Below, one piece after another: positions 9,273 through 16,919 of a stretch of DNA of 64,000 nt (position 1 is its first letter; each line of letters begins with the position of its first letter). Below the pieces are notes generated by a model, which had not been told where the DNA came from, made no database searches, and saw only the letters and a list, made by a program, of their open reading frames with translations. The DNA comes from CAVVEQ01 sp963802095 (GTDB lineage: Bacteria > Chloroflexota > Anaerolineae > Anaerolineales > Anaerolineaceae), in the NCBI GenBank assembly GCA_963802095.1, contig CAWDHI010000002.1, forward strand, positions 256,946 through 320,945. Direction: 5' to 3'. The position numbers and the translations under genes are program-made.

Positions 9273-9958
9273 CACCTGCCATCGCAAAGAATCCCGGTCT
9301 GTTGTATGTAATTGCCACCCCAATTGGCAACTATCAGGATATCACTCTGCGCGCCCTTGAAGTATTTCGCTCCGTGAGCGCTATCGTCTGCGAAGAAATA
9401 CGCGAGGGATCCATTCTAATGAAGAAACTGGGGATCGGATCGGTGGAGTTGATCTCATTGAACGAACATAACGAAAAGGAGAAAGCCCCGGAGTTAATAA
9501 CCAGGTTGTGGCAGGGTCAATCACTCGCATTGATATCGGATTGCGGGACACCGGTATTTTCAGATCCCGGCAGCAAACTGATAGCGCAAGCTGTTCAAGC
9601 TGGAGTCCGGGTGGTGCCGGTACCCGGGGCTTCTTCGCTGATGGCAGCGCTTTCCATCCTGGATTACCCCCTGGAGCATTTCCTTTTCGCCGGGTTTCTT
9701 CCACGGGATCAACGGGAAAGGACCCGTGAGCTGATCCGCTTGCGGGATACCCGGCTGCCGCTCATCCTGATGGATACACCATACAGGATGAATTCAGTTC
9801 TCGCTGATATTGAAAAGACATTTGGTCCCCGTCAGGTGTGTACCCTGGCAACCAATTTAACCCTCCCTGACGAGAAGATCTACCGGGGGACGGTAAAGCA
9901 AATCCTCGCCGAGGTGGCTGGTCGAAAAGCCGAGTTCATCCTGATACTCCCCCGCTAA
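9269..9958 (+). CDS. rsmI: 16S rRNA (cytidine-1402-2'-O)-methyltransferase RsmI
   Basis: SAM-dependent methylase of the tetrapyrrole-methylase fold. It carries the RsmI hallmarks LYVIATPIGNYQDITLRAL and ISDCGTPVFSDPG, and the nucleotide-loop-like VVPVPGASSLMAAL. It acts on C1402 in the ribosomal P site. At 229 residues it lacks the roughly 50-residue C-terminal extension of most RsmI proteins, and the usual CEDTR is CEEIR here. The ATGA overlap with znuB puts it in the metal-transport operon, probably through read-through rather than shared function. Confidence 0.88.
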   Translation: MTPAIAKNPGLLYVIATPIGNYQDITLRALEVFRSVSAIVCEEIREGSILMKKLGIGSVELISLNEHNEKEKAPELITRLWQGQSLALISDCGTPVFSDPGSKLIAQAVQAGVRVVPVPGASSLMAALSILDYPLEHFLFAGFLPRDQRERTRELIRLRDTRLPLILMDTPYRMNSVLADIEKTFGPRQVCTLATNLTLPDEKIYRGTVKQILAEVAGRKAEFILILPR

Positions 9959-10037
9959 GATCAACCTTTTCATTTTTGCAACTAATCCTACCGGCTTCCG
10001 TAATCAGAATATAAAAACAAATCATTTGGAGGAAAAA

Positions 10038-10823
10038 ATGAAAAGATTTCTCGTTATCCCTTTTCTGGTTATGCTCGTTCTTGGGCTAAGCGCTTGCAGT
10101 ATTCTTCCTAGTGTTGATCCTGGGAATCAGGTCACCGAAACCCGGGATGTAAGCGGATTTCATGCGGTTCGGTTCGATGCTGCCGGGAAAATGTCGATAG
10201 CCCAGGGCGAAACAGAATCTCTCAAAATTGAGGCTGGAAATAATATCCTGCCGCATATTTTGACCGAAGTGGTCAATGGCGTGTTGATCATCCGGGTGGA
10301 TGAGCCACGCTGGAATGTTGGAATCCCTCAACCCGTGGAATATACCTTAGTGGTGAAAGAGTTGGATGACTTCATCGTTTCCGGAGCAGGTGATGTTAAG
10401 ATCGATGACCTGCAAAGCACTACAATGAAGATTGATATAAGCGGAGCTGGGAACTTCGACATTGATAGTCTGCAAGCAGACTCCTTGGATTTAGGTCTCA
10501 GTGGTGCCGGAAATGTTCAAATATCTGATCTCAAGGTCGCTACTCTGGATGCCACGTTGGGAGGAGCCGGTAATTTCGACCTCGCTGGAAAGGCAACAGA
10601 GCAAACCGCCCTGCTCACCGGTCTTGGCAGCTACCAGGCAGGTGATCTGGAATCTGCCAGTGTAATGGTGCAGGTTTCCGGGGCAGGCGGCGCCACAGTG
10701 TGGGCAACCGAATTACTGGAGGTCATTATCTCCGGGGCAGGATCCGTTGAATACTACGGATCGCCAAATGTCACGGAAGATGTGAATGGCGTTGGGTCTG
10801 TACAGAGCTTGGGAAACAAGTGA
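10038..10823 (+). CDS. DUF2807 (head GIN domain) lipoprotein
   Basis: A 261-residue predicted lipoprotein (signal ending LVLGLSAC) followed by a repetitive beta-helix-like domain of the DUF2807/GIN type. The repeating pattern is SGAGDVKIDDL, SGAGNFDIDSL, SGAGNVQISDL, GGAGNFDLAG. These proteins are common in bacterial envelopes and have no firmly assigned biochemical role. The ATG at 10038 follows a GGAGG site with ideal spacing, so the in-frame TTG at 10026 is not needed. It is monocistronic: a gap follows rsmI and a hairpin follows the stop. Confidence 0.87.
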   Translation: MKRFLVIPFLVMLVLGLSACSILPSVDPGNQVTETRDVSGFHAVRFDAAGKMSIAQGETESLKIEAGNNILPHILTEVVNGVLIIRVDEPRWNVGIPQPVEYTLVVKELDDFIVSGAGDVKIDDLQSTTMKIDISGAGNFDIDSLQADSLDLGLSGAGNVQISDLKVATLDATLGGAGNFDLAGKATEQTALLTGLGSYQAGDLESASVMVQVSGAGGATVWATELLEVIISGAGSVEYYGSPNVTEDVNGVGSVQSLGNK

Positions 10824-10841
10824 GCTGAATAAAGCATGAAA

Positions 10842-10866
10842 ATGGAACCGGTAAACTCGGTTCTAT
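10842..10866 (+). terminator. Probable terminator after the DUF2807 gene
   Basis: A 9-bp stem (ATGGAACCG / CGGTTCTAT, including one G-U pair) with a 7-base loop, followed by TTATTTAAA. It lies about 20 bases after the stop codon. The T-rich tail is modest. Confidence 0.6.
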
Positions 10867-10872
10867 TTATTT

Positions 10873-10910
10873 AAACCGACCGGTTTGTTTTATTCTTATC
10901 ATCTTATAAT
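10873..10910 (+). promoter_or_regulatory. Putative promoter with TetR-type operator for the ABC efflux operon
   Basis: AAACCG-AC-CGGTTT (10873-10886) is a perfect inverted repeat of the kind bound by TetR/AcrR repressors. A TATAAT -10 lies at 10905-10910. With 17-bp spacing the -35 hexamer would fall at 10882-10887, inside the right arm, so a bound protein would cover it. No TetR gene is adjacent, so the cognate regulator must lie elsewhere. Confidence 0.5.
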
Positions 10911-10981
10911 CTTCAACAGGTGAAAAATCATTAAAATTCAATCCGTCCAATTTTGTTTTATTCGTCGGGGTAATTTGAAAA

Positions 10982-11719
10982 GTGAGCACGTCTTCAGAAC
11001 CATTGATTCGCCTTCAGCATGTCAAAAAAATATACGAGACTGCTGCAGGTGATTTCACAGCATTGAAAGATATCTCCCTCAATATTCATGAGGGAGAATT
11101 CTTTGGCATTTTAGGAAAATCCGGCGCGGGAAAAACAACTCTATTGAATATGATCACTGGGGTCGACCGGGTCTCTTCGGGGGAGGTCCTGGTGGGAAAA
11201 GCCGGTTCTGAAACCTCGATCCATACTTTGGACGAAGACCAGCTGGCGCTCTGGCGGGGCAAAAACCTGGGAGTGGTTTTTCAATCCTTCCAACTGCTTC
11301 CCATGCTAACTTTAGTGGAGAATATCATGCTTCCACTCGATCTTTGCGGGTTGTATCGTCCTGCAGAAAGCAGGGAGAGGGCAATCGAACTTCTAAAATT
11401 GGTCGAGCTTGAAGAACACGCGCGAAAAACACCTAAAGCGATTTCAGGTGGGCAACAGCAGCGGGTTTCGATCGCCCGGGCTTTAGCTGCTGACCCGCCC
11501 ATCCTTGTTGCAGATGAACCCACCGGGAGCCTGGATTCGGTTACCGCGGATCATATATTCGCGATTTTTGAGCGCCTGGTCAGTTCCGGGAAAACGATTG
11601 TTATGGTTTCTCACGATACAGGCTTGACTCCCCGGTTTTCCAGGCATCTTGTCATCCACGATGGAGAGATCCTGGCAAATGGCACCGTTGTTACAAAAGG
11701 GAAGGTTCAGCGGTCTTGA
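10982..11719 (+). CDS. MacB/LolD-like ABC transporter ATPase
   Basis: A 245-residue ABC ATPase of the MacB/LolD class. It has Walker A GKSGAGKTT, the Q-loop in VFQSFQLLPMLTLVENI, signature ISGGQQQR, Walker B ILVADEPTGSLD and H-loop VSHD. The LWRGKNLGVVFQSFQLLPMLT motif is typical of ATPases that pair with FtsX-like permeases. It starts at GTG. The following ATPase overlaps it by four bases (TTGA) and the permease follows directly, so this is a two-ATPase, one-permease operon. Substrate unknown. Confidence 0.9.
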   Translation: MSTSSEPLIRLQHVKKIYETAAGDFTALKDISLNIHEGEFFGILGKSGAGKTTLLNMITGVDRVSSGEVLVGKAGSETSIHTLDEDQLALWRGKNLGVVFQSFQLLPMLTLVENIMLPLDLCGLYRPAESRERAIELLKLVELEEHARKTPKAISGGQQQRVSIARALAADPPILVADEPTGSLDSVTADHIFAIFERLVSSGKTIVMVSHDTGLTPRFSRHLVIHDGEILANGTVVTKGKVQRS

Positions 11720-12849
11720 ATTCAAAATCAATCCAGCCCGAAACTGCGCAGGACGCGATCCATCTTTCACAAGTGGTAAAACAGTTCAAAAATGCCGCTG
11801 GTGTGTTTACGGTTTTAAAAGGAATTGATCTTAATCTAAAGCAGGGTGAATTCGTCTCAGTTGTTGGAAAATCAGGATCCGGAAAATCGACGCTACTTAA
11901 TATGATCACCGGGATCGACCACCCTACTTCCGGTGAAGTACTTATTAACGGAACGAATATTTACTCTATGAATGAAAGCGAGCGGGCGCTTTGGAGAGGG
12001 AAAACCCTAGGTGTCGTTTTCCAATTCTTTCAGCTTCTCCCCATGCTGACGCTGCTTGAAAACGTCATGCTTCCGATGGATTTCGTGGGAAATTATGATT
12101 TTGATGAACGACCGAAACGCGCGATGGAATTATTAAAAATGGTGGGTCTTGAGCAATTTGCGCATAAACTGCCCGGCGCTGTTTCCAACGGCCAGCAGCA
12201 AAGTGCTGCCATTGCTCGCGCACTTGCCAACGAGCCGCCGATCATCGTGGCCGACGAACCCACAGGCAACCTCGATTCGCGTTCGGCTGAAAGCATCATC
12301 ACCCTTTTTGATCAACTAGCAAAAAGTGGCAAAACGATCGCTATGGTGACTCACGATCCCTCTCTAACCGAACGAACGTCACGGACGATCATCATCTCGG
12401 ATGGCGAATTGATCAATGAAACAGTTGCTTTTTCTCTTTCACTCCTTTCCCATAATCAAATGATGGCCGCAACCCGCCAAATCGAACGAGTTGCGTACGA
12501 TCCCTCGCAAACGATCATCCACCAGGGGGAACATGTGCCTTCATTTTTCATGATCGAAGAAGGTGCGGTGGATATCGTATTGCATGGTCCCACTCCAAAA
12601 GAAGTGACTATTGCCAGATTGGGGAAAGGTGAATTCTTCGGGGAAGTCGAATTAATGAAGGGAGGCAGATCCATCGCGACAGTCCGGGCGGCGAATTCCG
12701 GAGTAGTCAGTCTCGCAGCCCTGCCCCGCGACCGGTTCATGGAGTTATTGAAAGAATCTCCCCTTACCGAAGGAGCCCTTGCCTCCATCGTGCAAACAAG
12801 GATCGAACAGAACCGGGTTGCAGATCAGCGCATTCGGAGTCGCAACTAA
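11716..12849 (+). CDS. ABC ATPase fused to a C-terminal cyclic-nucleotide-binding domain
   Basis: A 377-residue fusion. Residues 1 to about 235 form a MacB-like ATPase with Walker A GKSGSGKST, Walker B IIVADEPTGNLD and H-loop VTHD. Its signature is altered to VSNGQQQSAAIA instead of LSGGQQQRVAIA. Residues of about 255-365 form a cNMP-binding (CAP_ED) domain with the phosphate-cassette sequence FFGEVELMKGGRSIATVRA. This suggests that transport through the adjacent FtsX-like permease may be gated by a cytoplasmic nucleotide or used as a dimerisation module. The start is TTG overlapping the previous stop. A heterodimer with the canonical upstream ATPase is likely, since the altered signature could make one site weak. 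Confidence 0.88.
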   Translation: MNSKSIQPETAQDAIHLSQVVKQFKNAAGVFTVLKGIDLNLKQGEFVSVVGKSGSGKSTLLNMITGIDHPTSGEVLINGTNIYSMNESERALWRGKTLGVVFQFFQLLPMLTLLENVMLPMDFVGNYDFDERPKRAMELLKMVGLEQFAHKLPGAVSNGQQQSAAIARALANEPPIIVADEPTGNLDSRSAESIITLFDQLAKSGKTIAMVTHDPSLTERTSRTIIISDGELINETVAFSLSLLSHNQMMAATRQIERVAYDPSQTIIHQGEHVPSFFMIEEGAVDIVLHGPTPKEVTIARLGKGEFFGEVELMKGGRSIATVRAANSGVVSLAALPRDRFMELLKESPLTEGALASIVQTRIEQNRVADQRIRSRN

Positions 12850-15291
12850 ATGATCAATTTTCGCCCCCGTTGGAGGAAAGTCCTGCACGATTTGGTTGAT
12901 AATAAATCCCGCACCGTGCTTGTGGTGGTTTCCATCATCGTCGGGGTTTTTTCCATCGGAGTGATCTCGGGAGCATATGCCATCATTTCCCAGGACATGA
13001 GTGCGAGTTATGCCGCCGGCAACCCTGCCAATGTCGAAGTGCGGGGAGAAGGTTTTGACCTTGATCAGGTCTCTATGGTTGGGAATTTAGCCGAAGTTAT
13101 GGATGCGGAGGGCCGCCGGGTTATCACATCCCGATTTCGTGTGCCGGGTTCCAGTCAGTGGGTAACATTAAACCTGATAGCGATCAAAGATTTCAAGGAT
13201 CTCAAGATCAACCACCTCACGCCCATCCTGGGGGAAAATTTCCCAAAAAAGAAAGAGATCATCCTTGAAGTAAAAGCTGCCGAAGAATTGGGTATCACCG
13301 TCGGAGATACGCTTGAGATCCAGCTTAATAATGGCACCATAAAAACCCTTCCAGTTGTTGGAATCGTTCAAGACCCGGCGACAGGGGCGGGAGATTTCCT
13401 GGCTTCCAACCTGGCGTATATCACTTCCAATTCACTGGGGTTTTTAAACGAACCTGAAATCTACAACCGTGTATACGCCACAGTAAAAGAAAATGGGAAT
13501 GACAAGGAATACCTTCGCCAGGCAAATGCCGATGTCAAAGAAAAGCTGGAAAAGAGCGGGTCTGCCGTCCTGCGGACAAGGGTTGGCCTCTCAAATGAAC
13601 ACCCGCTTGCCTCTACCGTCCAGGCAATTCTTGGCATTTTGCTTGCCCTTGGGGTTCTGATCTTGTTTCTCAGCAGCTCATTGATCGCGAATACATTAAA
13701 TGCACTTCTCAACCAGCACCTTCGCCATATCGGGGTGATCAAATTAATTGGCGGCCGCCGCGATCAGGTTATTGGCATGTACTTTGTCCTGATCATGGCT
13801 TTCAGCGCGATAGCCCTCGTAATAGCTGTCCCCCTGGGAGGCCAGGGAGCTTATATGCTCGCAGATTTTATTGCAGCGAGTATCAATTTCCAATTGATGG
13901 GTTACCGGATCGTACCTTCTGCTTTGCTGATTCAAATCATCGTCGGCCTCGCGATTCCTTTGCTTGCCGGTTTGGTTCCCGTTTTGAATGGTTCCCGGAC
14001 TACTGTTTTGAATGCGCTGAATAGCGGTACTTCAGGTCGGGAGGAGAAAAAACACAAAAAGGATGACCACAAGGCTTCGCCCTGGGAACATTTCCAGGTT
14101 AACACGACCACCTGGCTTGCAAGGCGGAAAATCCACATCCCCCGACCGCTTCTAATTTCGCTTCGTAACACCTTTCGTCGAAAAGGCCGCCTGATGCTGA
14201 CTCTCTTCACCCTTTCCATGGGAGGAGCGATCTTCATCGCAGTCTTCAATGTGCGGGTTTCTCTAAACGATTATATAGATCAGATAGGTCGTTATTTCCT
14301 TGCTGATATCACCCTGGATTTTGAGCAGCCGTACCGCCTGGCAAAAGTCCGAAATACCGCCATGCAAATCCCTGGCGTGCAGAATATTGAAGGTTGGGCA
14401 TATGGGGCTGCTGAATTATTGAATTCGGATGGAACGACTGCTGAAAACCTGACAATTCTTGCTCCACCGGCCGGCAGTAAATTGGTGAACCCGCAGCTTG
14501 TCTCCGGTAGATGGCTTCAACCTGGAGATGAAAATGTAATCACCGTTTCGGAAAGCATTCTGGATATTTACCCGGATCTGAAACCGGGTGATGAAGTTAT
14601 GCTAAAAATGAACGGGAAGGATGACATTTGGAAAGTGGCCGGTATTTTCCAGTTTGTCAACCAGGAAGGCGCGATCGCCTACGCAAATTTTGAATACATG
14701 TCCAAGTATATCCATTTTCCAAATCAATCCTTTTCATATCGTATCGTGACGGACAACCATGAGCCGGACTACCAACAGGCAATGGCAGATAAATTGGATG
14801 AATATTTCCGGGATGAAGGGTACAGGGTGAATAAAGCACAAACCGGTCTGAGTACGCTAAAAAAAGCTTCCGAGAGCCTGGCAATTCTGGTTACTTTTTT
14901 GATGATCATGGCGCTGCTCACAGCACTGGTTGGCAGTATGGGTCTAACCGGAACAATGGGTATGAATGTACTCGAACGCACCCGCGAGATTGGGATCATG
15001 CGATCGATTGGAGCGGTTGATAAGGTGATCATGCGGACTGTGATCGCGGAAGGTGCCCTTATTGGGATGATCTCCTGGGGTATCGGAGCTCTGCTTGCCA
15101 TTCCATTTTCCTACCTGCTTTCAGCCATTGTCAGCTATGCCGTTTTTAAATTCCCGATCCCGGTGATATTTACCGCAGAAGGCTTTGTGATCTGGTTGTT
15201 CATTGTTCTTGCGCTTTCAGCTGTCGCAAGCATCCTTCCCGCCCGAAAAGCAGCCCGGTTAACCATTCGGGAAGTGCTGGCATACGAATAA
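12850..15291 (+). CDS. FtsX-like ABC transporter permease
   Basis: An 813-residue permease of the MacB/LolE type. It has an N-terminal membrane helix (around VVVVSIIVGVFSIGVISG) and a MacB-like extracytoplasmic domain, then a first FtsX block around ILGILLALGVLILFLSSSL. A second helix and extracytoplasmic domain begin near LFTLSMGGAIFIAVF, and the final FtsX block ends with the typical ILPARKAARLTIREVLAYE. It starts immediately after the stop of the cNMP-fused ATPase, so the three genes form one operon. Export of a lipid, peptide or antibiotic is possible, but the sequence does not tell which. Confidence 0.92.
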   Translation: MINFRPRWRKVLHDLVDNKSRTVLVVVSIIVGVFSIGVISGAYAIISQDMSASYAAGNPANVEVRGEGFDLDQVSMVGNLAEVMDAEGRRVITSRFRVPGSSQWVTLNLIAIKDFKDLKINHLTPILGENFPKKKEIILEVKAAEELGITVGDTLEIQLNNGTIKTLPVVGIVQDPATGAGDFLASNLAYITSNSLGFLNEPEIYNRVYATVKENGNDKEYLRQANADVKEKLEKSGSAVLRTRVGLSNEHPLASTVQAILGILLALGVLILFLSSSLIANTLNALLNQHLRHIGVIKLIGGRRDQVIGMYFVLIMAFSAIALVIAVPLGGQGAYMLADFIAASINFQLMGYRIVPSALLIQIIVGLAIPLLAGLVPVLNGSRTTVLNALNSGTSGREEKKHKKDDHKASPWEHFQVNTTTWLARRKIHIPRPLLISLRNTFRRKGRLMLTLFTLSMGGAIFIAVFNVRVSLNDYIDQIGRYFLADITLDFEQPYRLAKVRNTAMQIPGVQNIEGWAYGAAELLNSDGTTAENLTILAPPAGSKLVNPQLVSGRWLQPGDENVITVSESILDIYPDLKPGDEVMLKMNGKDDIWKVAGIFQFVNQEGAIAYANFEYMSKYIHFPNQSFSYRIVTDNHEPDYQQAMADKLDEYFRDEGYRVNKAQTGLSTLKKASESLAILVTFLMIMALLTALVGSMGLTGTMGMNVLERTREIGIMRSIGAVDKVIMRTVIAEGALIGMISWGIGALLAIPFSYLLSAIVSYAVFKFPIPVIFTAEGFVIWLFIVLALSAVASILPARKAARLTIREVLAYE

Positions 15292-15441
15292 TTAGACCCG
15301 TTTCGTAAAAAAATCCCAACCAAGCCACCGGTGGGGATATCCAATATAGTAACCGCTTCATTTGGATGCGGTTGACCAGGCGGTACATTCGGGTATGACC
15401 GTGCAAATCAATTTTTTTGATGTTGAATTGAAGAAGATCTT

Positions 15442-15459
15442 AATAATTAAAGGCTGACC
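15442..15459. terminator. Left half of a bidirectional terminator split by an IS
   Basis: AATAATTAAAGGCTGACC is the exact reverse complement of 16889-16906. If the IS and one copy of the CTTT duplication are removed, the two halves make an 18-bp perfect stem with loop TTTGT. That would have been a strong terminator between the convergent permease and UMF1 genes. In its present state the arms are about 1.4 kb apart. Confidence 0.8.
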
Positions 15460-15491
15460 TTTTGTAGTGCACCCCAATTGTTAGACATGCA

Positions 15492-16298
15492 TTAAGGTGA
15501 CAAAAAGGACTGAGTTCGGAACTTAACAGGGCTCAGTCCTTTTAGTTTAACCTTTATTCGGCGATTATTGTAATAATCGACATAATCACCTAACTGACTA
15601 GTGAAGTGATCCAGGGAGGAGAACTTCTGATTGTGGAAGAACTCAGATTTTAGTATGCCAAAGAAGTTTTCCATTACGCAATTATCATAGCAGTTACCTT
15701 TTCTAGACATGCTTTGTCTGATCCCTTTGTCTTTGAGCATTTTTTGGTAGGGTCGCATTTGGTAATGCCATCCCTGATCGGAGTGCAGTATCAATTCAGA
15801 ATGGTCAGGGATTTTCTGGAAGGCATCCCTGAGCATTTCAGCAACTTGGTGAAAGCTTGGACTCTTGGAAAGGGAGTAACTGACAATCTCGCCATTGAAA
15901 AGGTCCATGATTGGCGAAAGGTAAAGCTTTTGCCCAAACAGCTTGAATTCTGTGATGTCTGTTGTCCATTTTGCATTGGGTCTTTCAGCTCTAAAGTTAC
16001 GTTTCAAGAGGTTGGGGGCGATTTTTCCCACTTCACCTCGATAAGCATGATATCTCTTGGGTCGTAACTTACAGGTGAGTTTTTCCTGCTTCATAAGCTT
16101 CATGACCAGCTTGTGATTGGTCTGAAACCCTCTGTGACGCAATTCAAGCGTTACCCGCCGATATCCATAACGGCCCTTATTCTCCAAGCATATTTTCAGG
16201 ATCTCATCTCGTTCATCCTTGTGCTTTAGAGGCTCCGAGAGTCGTTTCAGGTGATAATAATAGCTGCTTCTGGGGACTTTCGCTATTATCAGAAGCAA
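15492..16298 (-). CDS. IS150-type transposase OrfB (DDE integrase domain)
   Basis: A 268-residue IS3-family OrfB. It has the HTH_21-like region with RYGYRRVTLELR and the rve integrase core with DDE-motif segments TTDITEF, LHSDQGWHYQ and NCYDNCVMENFFGILKSE. The nominal TTG start is probably not used. The same frame is open upstream through AVISELRREYPLE and meets orfA in the -1 frame, so the functional product is probably an OrfAB fusion made by ribosomal frameshifting. Confidence 0.9.
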   Translation of the reverse strand: MLLIIAKVPRSSYYYHLKRLSEPLKHKDERDEILKICLENKGRYGYRRVTLELRHRGFQTNHKLVMKLMKQEKLTCKLRPKRYHAYRGEVGKIAPNLLKRNFRAERPNAKWTTDITEFKLFGQKLYLSPIMDLFNGEIVSYSLSKSPSFHQVAEMLRDAFQKIPDHSELILHSDQGWHYQMRPYQKMLKDKGIRQSMSRKGNCYDNCVMENFFGILKSEFFHNQKFSSLDHFTSQLGDYVDYYNNRRIKVKLKGLSPVKFRTQSFLSP

Positions 16299-16336
16299 TT
16301 CCAGTGGATATTCTCGCCTTAGCTCAGAGATAACAG

Positions 16337-16828
16337 CTATCCGTTCTCTCTTTCGCTCTTTTCCCGCTCTGCAACCAAGGCGTTCAATTTTTTTAGGTAA
16401 GCATTCTCTGCCTCAAGATATTGAATCCTATCCAGTAATTCTTCTTCCCTGGTCTTTGGCTGTTTAGGCTTTGGTATGCTTGGCTTTCTGCCCTTTTTCT
16501 TGTCCTTTAGTCCCTCTATGCCATTTTGCAAGTATCTTTGCTCCCACTGCCAGACTGTTGATGATCCACTTATCCCTAATTGTATGCCCGCTTCCTGATA
16601 AGTAAGATTATTGTGATGCATATACATCAATACTTGGTATTTCTGCTCGGCCGTCAAGTGATATGCCCGTTTCCCTAAACCACTTTCCCCATGCGCTTCC
16701 ACCATCTGAACAATTCTACTCACTACCCTTTCACTCATTCCAAACTGTCTGGCTACCCTGGCGATACTCTCTCCTGCTTGTACTGCTTTGACCGCGGCTA
16801 CTTTCTCTTCTAAACTGAATTTCGTCAT
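16337..16828 (-). CDS. IS150-type OrfA (helix-turn-helix, leucine zipper)
   Basis: A 163-residue transposase subunit with two HTH segments (FSLEEKVAAVKAVQAGES with ARVARQFGMSERVVSRI, and KYQVLMYMHHNNLTYQEAG with LGISGSSTVWQWEQRY). It ends in a coiled-coil or leucine-zipper-like region (EEELLDRIQYLEAENAYLKKL). The ATG at 16828 has an AAAGGGG site upstream and fits better than the in-frame codon at 16864. OrfA binds the IS ends and supplies the N-terminus of OrfAB. Confidence 0.87.
   Translation of the reverse strand: MTKFSLEEKVAAVKAVQAGESIARVARQFGMSERVVSRIVQMVEAHGESGLGKRAYHLTAEQKYQVLMYMHHNNLTYQEAGIQLGISGSSTVWQWEQRYLQNGIEGLKDKKKGRKPSIPKPKQPKTREEELLDRIQYLEAENAYLKKLNALVAEREKSERENG
16358..16363 (-). 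other. Probable -1 frameshift site joining orfA to orfB
   Basis: On the minus strand GAAAAG is read as GAA AAG in orfA. The -1 frame reads GGA AAA GAG and continues without a stop into orfB. A_AAG is a workable but weaker slip site than the A_AAA_AAG of many IS3 elements. Confidence 0.5.
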
Positions 16829-16888
16829 AAAAACTGCACCCCTTTCGGTTGGTTTTTTGTCCAACTTTTGGGGTGCAGTTCACTTTGT

Positions 16889-16906
16889 GGTCAGCCTTTA
16901 ATTATT
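16889..16906. terminator. Right half of a bidirectional terminator split by an IS
   Basis: GGTCAGCCTTTAATTATT, the exact complement of the left arm at 15442-15459. It lies 13 bases beyond the stop of the minus-strand MFS gene, where its terminator would be expected. The IS insertion has separated it from its partner. Confidence 0.8.
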
Positions 16907-16919
16907 GATCAAGAAGTGT

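Larger units (their letters stand above)
15463..16882 (-). mobile_element. IS3-family (IS150-group) insertion sequence, complete
   Basis: A 1420-bp element with ends TGTAGTGCACCCCAATTG (left) and, as reverse complement of the right end, TGAACTGCACCCCAAAAG. Both share the TGCACCCCAA core, and the outermost bases are TG...CA as in IS150. It is flanked by a 4-bp direct repeat CTTT (15459-15462 and 16883-16886). It contains orfA and orfB in the order and relative frame (-1) expected of IS3 elements. Both frames are intact, so the element may still be active. It interrupts no gene but splits a terminator hairpin. Confidence 0.93.
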
